Source: Hoplostethus atlanticus (lineage: Eukaryota; Chordata; Actinopteri; Trachichthyiformes; Trachichthyidae). From it: a stretch of DNA of 64,000 bases. The position numbers and the translations under genes were made by a program. Shown piece after piece: positions 55,395-64,000 of this stretch. The notes under the pieces were generated by a model. That model was not told where the DNA came from. It saw nothing but the letters and a program-made list of their open reading frames with translations, and did not search any database. The stretch lies in assembly GCA_034670405.1 (NCBI GenBank), contig JAXDDX010000142.1, forward strand, positions 124,001 to 188,000. Reading direction: 5' to 3'. The number at the start of each line of letters is the position of its first letter. Positions within the stretch are counted from its first letter, which is position 1.

Positions 55395-58300
55395 GCATTA
55401 AATAATTGACATTCACATAACTGAAAAAGAGCAAACACTGATGAAAGCTTTATCCAAAGATCAAAGTTTACAACTCGTTTTCCAACTCTAATCAGTCTCA
55501 AATTCTCCCATTTGACTGCACAATGTGACACGGCTGAAACAAAAAACAGAAAGATATAGAGAATGCACTCCTGTTGAGGTGCTGCCACAGCTTACAAGAA
55601 GCCACTGAAATCTCACAGCCTCAATGAAAATATTTTGTTCAATGCAACATTTCCCCTTTTCTGACTGTGGTGGTAAGAAACACCAACCCATATAACGTGT
55701 GGCGGTCCTCCCCCATGCTGCCCCAGGAAAAAACATTTTTATTAAACACCCAGGGAGATTTCACCTCAAAACCAGTGTTATTAAGTTAGAAAATTGGAAA
55801 TATGTTAGGAAAGTTGAGAAATATGAGAATACATTTAAGAACAAGTTGACTTTACTGCTATGTGCACAATGAATATAATGCCTGCCCATTTACTTAAAGA
55901 GACCATTTAGAGTGAAAATAAAATCAATTTACAAATATGTTTTGCATGGTGGGTAGTGAGCCTACCATGGTGGGCTGCCATGGTAGAATACATGTAGGGG
56001 AAACACTGGTTCAATGTAATAAAAGTTACTTTTTTCCAACGAAAATAAAACGTATTTGTCAAAACATGGTGATATACTAGTTATAGATGCTTGTCTGCAT
56101 TTCCACGCCAATGGAATGCCTACGAATGTCTCACGTTTCCACTCCAACCATGTCTTTTTGATTCAGTTCATGCATTGTGTTTAATATTAGTTAGTTTTTA
56201 TACAGCACTTTTCCCCAACAAGAATCTTGCACTACTTAAAAATGTCTACACAACCTTGCGTACTCCAAACTTTGCACACCATCAGCCTAGGGAAAGTACA
56301 TCCTCCAATGCCTAGAACGTATTTCATGCTTCTCATTCTTTTCAGTATAACTCATGGTAGGCTGGACCAAAGCCACTACACTTCTCTCTACAGCTGATTG
56401 ATTGAATTTATTTGACATGTTTCAATTCATAACATATGCACAGTTCTTCAGACAGAGATAAACATGAATTAAAAGAAAGGGGTCAGGATAACACAATAAT
56501 GCTCAAGAGCTTATTTCCATTGTGGTCCTTTGGAGAAGCGACAACCATACTACACCACACTGCTCAAATGCATACAGCTACAGACTACTGAATATTATGT
56601 AGACACAGTCTACTGTCCATTATAATGTCCACTGTATGATGTCCTGTTGCCCATGTACTACATATCAGTATGTACTGAAACTCTTGCAGACAAGTAAAGT
56701 GATTCTGATGCTGATTCTGCAAATGTTACAAAGTGCTTTCCATAGCTAAACATAAACACACCATTAACATTAACATGCATTGTCCTTAGTGTCCCCACCT
56801 CACCTGGTTGCCACAGACAACTTTTTGTAGTGCTTTGACTCTGTACAGACTGGTCGTTGTGAATGATTATTGTTAGCATGAAGTTCCTAAATATCTGCTT
56901 GGATAAAATTCAATCTGAGCAGGAAAACTCACCAACCACTCCGTCTCAGGACTCTAGCTGAACAGAATCAGACTTGTTGGACTTGTTGGACTGCCCCAAC
57001 AAAGAAACTGCAGACATAATTACTGATACATCGTTATCACATGAGTACTTGCTGGCTAACTCAATTCAAGGAAACAGGACGCATTAACCAAAATTGGCCT
57101 GAGCCTTGGTGTGGAATGCCAGTGAAGGACACCACCCTCTTTCTACAGAGACTCTACACTGATGAACTTTAAACATGTTTTATACCAACTAAAGTTTATT
57201 GGGTAACCTTTTTAAGTAGAAACCAGAGAAATGTAAAAGGATCTGAAGTACTGCCATTAAATGTTATTTTTTTAAATATATTTTTAAAGCAATATGGTGC
57301 TTTACTTAAATAGATGCTATAATGTCAGTGTATCATACTCTGGTCTTCAACAAATTTACCTCACTTTTCACTTTCAATATTTAATACTAGAAAACATAGA
57401 GCTCATCTTGTTTGCATGCTTGTTTACCCTTTCTTCATGTATTTGGAATATGAAGGGATGTCAAATGGTTTAGCGTGGCAGTGACATCATTGATTTTAGA
57501 AAGCACAAGGCAGGTCTTGGTGGACCTGGAGCAGCTGCTCGCACTCTCACTCTTCCCAGGAAACTCAAAGCAAGCATCATAAATGAAGCTTAGCAGAAGT
57601 TCAATCAGGAAGGCTACCTCTCTCCCAGTCATTTATCATCTAATCCATTTAAAAGTTAAAGAATACGCCCTTTCAGTATCACATCACATCATCGAATCAT
57701 CCAAGTCCACACTTCACACCTACCCTGGGAACCAATCACAAACTTATACGTTCTACTTTTACTCCCTCAGCAGTTTCCATATGTTGCTGTCATTTCAGCT
57801 GCTGGCAGTTCCCCGTGCTGCATCACCACCTTTCCCTGCCACCACCAGCATCAAGACTCAGTGGGATTATATCTTCAGCCTGTGGGTTTTTTCCTGTCTC
57901 CAGCCTGTCCATGGGGATCTTCACCCTAAGAACGGATACCTCTTGGAGTCTACACCAAATCCCCAAATACGCCCAATGTTATAGTCTTCAATAAATCCTT
58001 TTGAATTCGTAATCCTAGTCTGTCCTGATTGAACTAATTTGATGTTCAGCATCATCCTAGAATTATGAGGCAGGTTGGATGAGTTATATATGAAGGTTAT
58101 TCCATTATCTAAATCTAGCAAATGCTACCCATACAGATAATTTATAATAAGTACATTTATCCACAATATATTTCACACACTTACCTCGTCATCCTTCCTT
58201 ACAGGTGAATCAAAGTCCCATAGTCAACCTAATATTCAGCATCATCCTGTGGCAAAAGATACAGCTTGTTTCAGTTAAATTGTCCAATTTGGAGATTAAT

Positions 58301-58891
58301 GAAGGACCTAATTGAATGATTTAACTAAGGAGAGCCTTCTTATCCTGTCAATGTATTTGCTGCGACCAGCAGTCAAATCTCCAATGACATTGTGAGAGAT
58401 GTGACCCCCTCAGACAGTTTTCTTCTTCAACTTTTCCACTCCCCCTGACCACCCCTTTTGCTTCCTCAATCTCTTGCCAGTAGGCTGGCCCATGCATAGA
58501 CTTCTAAAGGGACTGGTGCTCAGTGTTAAATGTTATTTTTTTATGACAAATGACAAATGACAAAAAAAAGCCTGCTCCTCTTCAAAGATAGAAAGCCGCA
58601 AGGCAAATTATTATCACAAGTTAAAACCAGCCAAGGTAGTTTGTATGGATTATGCCAATGAGAAGGCAGTTGTGCACGTGCCTGCCAGAATGAGCAGGAC
58701 TGGCAAGAAACTGGATAAAACCTTAACTGAACATGAATATAGCCTTACTTGTGCCTCATCATCCTCTCCTCTATCACTTCTTCATTTTCACTGTCTTCTC
58801 ATCCTGCTGATTTTTTCTGCAACAGTTATAGAGGGAGGCTGCTAGAGTCTGGTCAGAGTGGGGAGGGGTGGGGGGGGGTTACAGTCTTTCT

Positions 58892-58971
58892 GGTCAGCAG
58901 TGAGCATTTAAGGCCACATGAGTGTTTCCATCCTCTCTTCATCCACTCTTCCTTCCCTTATATAATGTGTA
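58892..58971. repeat. short dispersed repeat, copy B
   Basis: It is about 80 bp, closely matching 38419-38498 in the same orientation, 20 kb away. Family unknown. Confidence 0.6.
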
Positions 58972-59869
58972 CAGATAAAATGTCGACCGTTGTTTGGGTT
59001 TTGTAAAAACCGGAAGTTGCATGTTTAATCTTTGCTGTCCCTCTCTGTAAAGCAGTGCGCCTGGTAAAGTGCTTATTCAGCTTCCATACTAACTGTCTAA
59101 CTGTAGCCATCTATCGTAAGCCACCTTCTAATAGATAGAAGCCCTTTCATAGCCAGAGTGGGGAAATCGCCTGGAAACGCTACAAACATTTATTATATAT
59201 CTAATATAATAAATTCTTATGGAGAGCAAAAGTGTTCTTTAACAATCAAGAGTAAAATTAAGTTGATTTACCGGTATTCATGCACAGAGGCAAGGTGAAC
59301 TGACTGCCGCCCCGAGAAAAGGAAGCAAGTGGCAGCAGTTTAGTAGGAGTGAAAACAGGTGAATACCGGTGTTATATAAACTTAGTTGCATATTGGATAT
59401 TCGAACTTTGATCGTTGGCTCACACCACCAAAGTCCTAACCGATTTTGAAATCGGGTTGCATCACGCACATAAGGAGAATCTTCACAGATGTTCTTCTCT
59501 CTAATCTCAAACATGCAAACACGTGCATCACACACTATAGGATATTATTAAAATAATCGTGCCAGAGGGAGCATGAATGCACCGCCTCGCGTGATCTCAC
59601 GTAATCTCATGAATTTCTCAGGAAGTAGATGTAAACAAAACGGAGACTGAATGGTGAGTGTACTTGGGGCGGCAAATTAGAAAGGCAGATCTAGAAATTG
59701 AATTACTGGAACACAAGTTAGAGGTGGGTGCATGGTCACAGGTGAAATGTGTTGTTGGAACAATATAAAATTACCAACTGTTGCTTTTGTATTTGTAGGC
59801 AATAAAGAAGACCAAATGAAATGTGAATGATGTGTCTTTATTTGTCTGCTCGGGGTGGTGGTAGCTTAA

Positions 59870-60240
59870 TCCGTGAAGTGTAAACGGCATATTATATCTC
59901 GAACAGCTGTTCCATCCTGCACATCTGGAGGGTGGATGGGATGGTTTATGGGAATGATAGAACATCTAATCGGGGTCTCAAAATCCTCTCCCGACGTAAG
60001 GCTATGCAAATTACTTTGGCTTGAATATCGATCGGGTTACCGAGGAAAGGACACGTCATGTCCGACAGCTGCTTCAGGTTCAGCAGGAGGGAGGGGACAG
60101 GGAGAAACTCAGGGTTTGTTAAAGAAAACCTGCCAGCGAGCAGGTTAGGTTCAGAGTCAGGGTTTGAGTTTGAGTTACCTCTTTCTGGAACGGAAAACCC
60201 AGAGTTTCCCTCATCTCAGGGTTAACAAACTGATGTGTTA
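59870..60240 (-). mobile_element. possible PIF/Harbinger-like remnant
   Basis: The minus strand contains a short block (PFLGNP...ALRRERILRPRLD, near 59965-60060) resembling the N-terminus of Harbinger transposases. Sequence to the right is rich in cagggttt/ctcaggg motifs that I associate with related fish elements. Stops follow at once and ends are undefined. Confidence 0.3.
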
Positions 60241-61219
60241 CTGTTTGCTGTTGTATTTTTCTTATCTGAAGAACTGAATTCCTCAGCTCATTCTGCATAC
60301 ATCCAGGTGTGTGTAGTTTCAGCTCTGCTTGTAAGCATTAAAGGCCTAAGAGACGTAAGTCTCTGACGAATATTGTGTTATAGCTTTATTAAGCTGTTCT
60401 CACCAACTAGACAAAGTACAATTGACTTAAATTGCCACGACAGACCGTACAGTCAGAGTAAAACCAAAGTTAGCTCGCTAACCCACTAATCTAGCTTCGT
60501 GAGACAGGCCCCTGGTGAACAACCTGCACACAAGTATGCGTTTGACCATCAGAAAGACTGTAAATGTACATGAATGGGAAAATGCATAAAAAGTGTTTTA
60601 TTATCATTAATATTATGAATCATTTCCACCTTAAGGAAGGTGAAGCACCAAAAAAAGTGAGACAAGAATAGTGGGCCAAACAAAGACAGAGCAACAATAC
60701 TGGAGCTTCATTAAAAACAGCATTTTGATTGTATACATGATATTATTTTTGTTCTTCAGTTCCTATTATTGCTCCCCATCCCACCAGAAAGTATTCTGGA
60801 TGACAAAGACAAAGTATGGAGTCAAAGACAAAGCAAAAAGCAGAATACCCACTCCTTAAAACCTTACATCCACCATTGCTGAAAACAGAAATTGACAGGC
60901 AAGTGGAGTTGGGACAAATTACGTAACATTGCAGAAATGTAACCAAAAGGCTTCATTTTCAAACAAGATTTAACTAATAAAAAACACTTTCATTTAATCC
61001 ATTACGTTAGGATGCATTGAGCCCAACCACACAGACAAGCATTGCATTTGATCTGAGAGAAGGCTATTACCTCTGGAATGTTGAGCTAGCAAGTATTTTT
61101 CTGGTTCCATAAAGCTCAAGAAGATGTAAAAGCACTTTCTTCTCATGGTACTTTTCATTGCTCCCCCCCTGTGTAAATTGAGGTTATTAACATCAAAAGA
61201 TATATCTTAGCTATCTTTC

Positions 61220-61225
61220 TTTATT
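61220..61225 (-). promoter_or_regulatory. candidate wdr1 polyadenylation signal
   Basis: AATAAA on the minus strand, about 160 nt past the wdr1 stop codon. It is the first canonical hexamer I noticed downstream; a longer 3' UTR is possible. Confidence 0.4.
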
Positions 61226-61381
61226 GGATCTTTTCCCTGCCATAATGACCATTTACAATTCAGGGGTTTACCAACAGCAGAGACCATCATTTAGATGCTG
61301 AAAATATAGTATAAGAAAGAAGAAAATGAGTTCTACAGTAGTCCTTGTCCCTACAGATGTGGATGCGTGTCTGTTTGCAGC

Positions 61382-61488
61382 TCAGAACTGAATAGTCCAC
61401 TCCTTGACACTGGCATCATGGGAGGTGGTGACGAGGGTATGTTCATCGATCCAGGCCAGACCGCTGACATGATGCAACCTGTGGGTAT
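61382..61488 (-). CDS. wdr1: wdr1 terminal coding exon
   Basis: This exon encodes (D)[16 protein letters not shown]... to SVKEWTIQF followed by TGA at 61382-61384. The acceptor is tctgcag|ATACC. The final WD blade closes with VKEW, as in other WDR1 proteins. Confidence 0.96.
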
Positions 61489-63888
61489 CTGCAGAATGAA
61501 ACAACTAGTCACTAGATGTCTTACAAAAAGGACCAGTGTCAAAAAGATAATCTGCTGCCAAGTACAGAATGCTTAGCAATCGTCGTCGTCGTCGTCGTCG
61601 TCGTCATCATCATCATCATCATCATCATCATCTCCTCTCACACTGGGGGAAACCCCAAGTGCATTTGTGTACATATGCGCCTGAGCAAGAGTGAATGTGT
61701 GTGCACGTGTATGCCCTACCTGGGAGCTTAATCCTCCTATCTGAATCATTGACTGTCCAGATGTACACCATCATGTCCATCCCACCACTGGCGAAGTGCT
61801 CATTATCAGGTGACCAAGCCAGGGTCACAATTTTTGCATGGTGTCCATAAAAGTCACTTTTGATCTGGGGGGGAGAGAGAGCTCAATTTAAAAGTTAATC
61901 ACATTATTTACACGATTTACAACAAAGAAATCATTTCCTGCAGCATGTCAGTATATTGATTCTGTGTTCAAGAGGCATTGCCCCCCAAAAAAGGGGTGTA
62001 TAGGAGAGAAGAATGTTTACCGAATAACCATCTGCCACAGTAAAGACCGTGACAACCTTCTTCTCATCTGTGACAGCGAGATAGGCTCCATCATTGGAAT
62101 AGGCCATGTCAGTGACCGGCCCCTTAGCCTCCAGCGTTTGACCCTCTTCCTTTAGAGTGTTGCCCTGAATAGAGTACAGATGGATCTTCCCATCCTAAGG
62201 AGAAAAGGCAACTGATAAAACTGAAAACCAAAATTACATTGATCCAATTTCACCATGGTCTGATGATAGGGAAGTGTGTAATATAACGTCCTGTGATGGC
62301 TGTTGAACTGCATGATAATACACAATGAAAGGAGATGCTTTTGAGTATCACAATCATATCTGAAACAGAGCCAAGCTGCCTGAGGCGCGGGTTTGATACG
62401 ATAATCTGTATTGTTTAATGTCCTTACTGCTCCCCCCACTGCGGCAGTGGTGCCCCCAGGGTGGATAGCTCCAGCCTCCGGCTCATAGCCGAGGTTGTCC
62501 AATGTGAATACTTTCTTCTGGTCCTTCAGCAAGACAACCTGGGTAAAACAAGACAACAAAAATTGTTGCAACTGAACTAAAATCTGCCAAGACCAAAATG
62601 TTTAGAGGATCATGACATAACATGCTTGATGTAAAACCCTGCAAATGCATCAAAAGGGAGGCTGAACTGAGCAACTTGCTAAGCTGATGGATAGTGACTA
62701 ATGAAATTAGATTACCTGTCCAATGCACACAGCCAGTGTAAGCCCCCCTGGTGCTACAGACACACATTTAGGCTGGACATCCATCTTCACCAAGTCAGAG
62801 GCACTGGAAAAAAAATGAAAAAAAATACATTTTGTGACTATTGATGAAACTTATGTTAACTTAAAACACACCTTTAGAACAATGGTTTAAAATAAACTTC
62901 AAAACATAGTTTGTGACTGACTGTCTGGGAGGGGCACACAGGGGATGTTTCAAAGAGTGACAGAGGGGAGCAGCAGAGGGAATAGTTGAAGAGACCCCAA
63001 ACAATAATAACAATGACTGATAAACATAGGTATAGATTTACAAAATTGCAGTTCTATCATGATTTTGGTATTATTTCTTAATAGATCACATAACTATCAT
63101 GTCGCCAAACATAAATATAGAAACAAAATATTGAAGAAGGGCTTATACAATGACTCTCCCAGACAAAATGTTTAATGTGGAGCTGACACTGCAAAAGTGC
63201 TCCAAGGAAGTGTTGTGACAGCTCTTGCCAACAGCATCAGGGAATTACATTAACATTTTCCACATGGCAGAGCATAATCAGTATGCACATCCACCCATTA
63301 CCAATTATCATAATAAGAGCTAATTCTAAGACTCAATCTGATAATCCAATAAGTAGGTCAACCTCCATTATCATTAATAGATAAGATCCAGAATGCATTC
63401 AATTTCATGCCAGCATCACAACACGTCCCACCAAGTCTATTTGGGAGTTTCCCCTGAAGGAGCAATGGTCCCACCTGTACTCCTTCTTGCTGAGGCTGGT
63501 GTAGCGCACTGTATCGTCCATGCTGCAGCTCACCAGCTGGTTTGCGTCGTCCACCACCATCTTGCTCACTTGGTTGCTGTGGCCCTTCCCCAAGAAGTCA
63601 TCACTCTCCCCAGTTTCAGCATCCCAGTAATGTGAAGGAAAAGTTAAGGAACAATTTCATTACAGAGATGGATAGAGAGAACAAATAAACAGTTTCAGAT
63701 AACAATGTTGAAACCCTTCAAATTACAAAAACAAAACTCCTCCAATAGACAAAAACCTACAGAACTCCTTCAGTTGAAGGGATGTTTTTTAATAAACTGT
63801 GCAGATCATCTAATGAGTCTAAACAGCAGATTACAGATTCCAAAGTGTTAGTTGTGCCATAACTGTGAAAGTGCCTCTATTCTAAAAA

Positions 63889-63922
<34 letters not shown>

Positions 63923-64000
63923 TTGGCTACATTGTGTGCCAGCCAGCTACCCACAGTCATTCATTGGCACTTCAGCAGTGAAAGGATATTGATGTGTCCA
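61382..64000 (-). CDS. wdr1: WD repeat protein 1 / AIP1, C-terminal propeller (partial)
   Basis: Seven exons in phase encode about 263 C-terminal residues and the stop. Motifs in order match WDR1: [111 protein letters not shown] and the C-terminus [12 protein letters not shown]. Human WDR1 is about 606 residues with two seven-bladed propellers, so this is most of the second propeller. Known role: WDR1/AIP1 works with cofilin in the cytosol to disassemble actin filaments. The 5' part lies right of the window. All borders are GT-AG except the first intron, which is AT-AC. slc2a9 lies downstream on the same strand, as in human. Confidence 0.96.
61580..61632. repeat. compound (CGT)n(CAT)n trinucleotide repeat
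   Basis: Eight CGT-type units pass directly into about nine CAT-type units, in the last intron of wdr1. Confidence 0.95.
61720..61864 (-). CDS. wdr1: wdr1 exon
   Basis: This exon encodes [19 protein letters not shown]... to [13 protein letters not shown] plus one base. It contains a strong WD-type blade ([10 protein letters not shown]). The acceptor is cccccag|ATC and the donor CCAG|gtaggg. Confidence 0.95.
62021..62194 (-). CDS. wdr1: wdr1 exon
   Basis: This exon encodes 58 residues, [18 protein letters not shown]... to [12 protein letters not shown]. The acceptor is tccttag|GAT and the donor TCG|gtaaac. Confidence 0.95.
62428..62538 (-). CDS. wdr1: wdr1 exon
   Basis: This exon encodes 37 residues, [18 protein letters not shown]... 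to [10 protein letters not shown]. The acceptor is tacccag|GTT and the donor GCA|gtaagg. Confidence 0.95.
62716..62803 (-). CDS. wdr1: wdr1 exon
   Basis: This exon encodes (S)[20 protein letters not shown]... to LAVCIGQ. The acceptor is ttttccag|TGCC and the donor CAG|gtaatc; the exon ends in phase 0. Confidence 0.95.
63475..63631 (-). CDS. wdr1: wdr1 exon after the AT-AC intron
   Basis: This exon encodes (N)[17 protein letters not shown]... to [16 protein letters not shown] plus two bases. No AG occurs in the 30 nt before the exon; the intron instead ends cttcac|ATTACTGG. The donor is TACAG|gtggga. Confidence 0.94.
63632..63989 (-). other. wdr1: U12-type AT-AC intron of wdr1
   Basis: The 358-nt intron begins ATATCCTTT (63989-63981) and ends with branch site TCCTTAAC (63650-63643), a short pyrimidine stretch and AC (63633-63632). 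The branch adenosine is 12-13 nt from the 3' end. These are the consensus signals of minor-spliceosome AT-AC introns. The splice restores Asn between exons in phase 1 and gives the conserved peptide HINYWDAETG. Confidence 0.92.
63990..64000 (-). CDS. wdr1: wdr1 exon fragment at window edge
   Basis: Only the last 11 nt of this exon are in the window (reads t-GGA-CAC-ATC-A). It encodes Gly-His-Ile plus the first base of Asn. The exon is followed by ATATCCTTT, a U12-type 5' splice site. Joined to the next exon it gives GHINYWDAETG, exactly the family sequence. Confidence 0.9.

Larger units (their letters stand above)
51795..61381. other. slc2a9-wdr1 intergenic interval, about 9.6 kb
   Basis: It should contain the slc2a9 5' UTR and promoter and the wdr1 3' UTR, but no TATA box or CpG-rich core was evident by eye. 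It holds a SINE, BEL/Pao-like remnants, a perfect 15-bp hairpin, one copy of a short repeat and a possible Harbinger remnant. 55400-58890 shows nothing I can support. Confidence 0.65.

Noticed and set aside
57583-57984. 133-codon plus-strand open frame between slc2a9 and wdr1
   Set aside because: No recognisable domain, low-complexity composition and no neighbouring exon signals. It ends near an AATAAA-like string that may belong to an unidentified repeat.

Overview
The window is vertebrate nuclear DNA, almost certainly from a teleost fish. Two multi-exon genes with canonical splice sites are present. Most of the rest is introns with very many (CA)n/(TG)n microsatellites and the transposon mix typical of ray-finned fish: Tc1/mariner, hAT-like, L1-like and L2-like LINEs, an R2/NeSL-like LINE, BEL/Pao remnants and a tRNA-derived SINE with the common fish 3' tail. 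Identifications come from recognising protein motifs by eye; no database search was run.

Both host genes lie on the minus strand. Positions 1-51794 belong to slc2a9 (GLUT9, urate/hexose facilitated transporter). Ten coding exons can be defined, from a proposed first coding exon at 51711-51794 to an exon at 3447-3522. Their phases join without a break into about 409 codons, ending at the Ser-Gly-Pro-Gly turn before a late membrane helix. The C-terminal part lies beyond the left edge. Positions 61382-64000 hold the last seven coding exons of wdr1 (AIP1), about 263 residues of the second beta-propeller plus the stop codon; its 5' part lies beyond the right edge. The order wdr1 then slc2a9, both on the same strand, matches the human 4p16 arrangement, which supports orthology.

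Two observations stand out. First, a 2989-bp element at 14250-17238, antisense in a slc2a9 intron, has 13-bp terminal inverted repeats and a perfect 8-bp target duplication. It encodes no visible transposase. It carries an intact two-exon gene for a predicted 330-residue protein of unknown family with an internal duplicated module, so it looks like a DNA transposon with a captured cargo gene. Second, the first wdr1 intron in the window (63632-63989) is an AT-AC intron with 5' ATATCCTTT, branch site TCCTTAAC and terminal AC, the signature of the minor (U12) spliceosome.

Region by region: 1-12 kb contains slc2a9 introns with GA-rich and CA tracts and a full-length dead Tc1 element. 11-13.4 kb has LINE debris on the minus strand, including an L1-like insertion with target duplication. 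14.2-17.2 kb is the cargo transposon. 20-24 kb has complementary microsatellites next to a splice acceptor. 24.6-38 kb is the largest intron and hosts two L2-like LINE pieces, a small Tc1-type MITE, a tandem duplication and a second L1-like insertion with target duplication. 38-52 kb holds the 5' half of slc2a9 and two copies of a dispersed MITE-like family. 51.8-61.4 kb is the slc2a9-wdr1 interval, with a SINE and BEL/Pao remnants.
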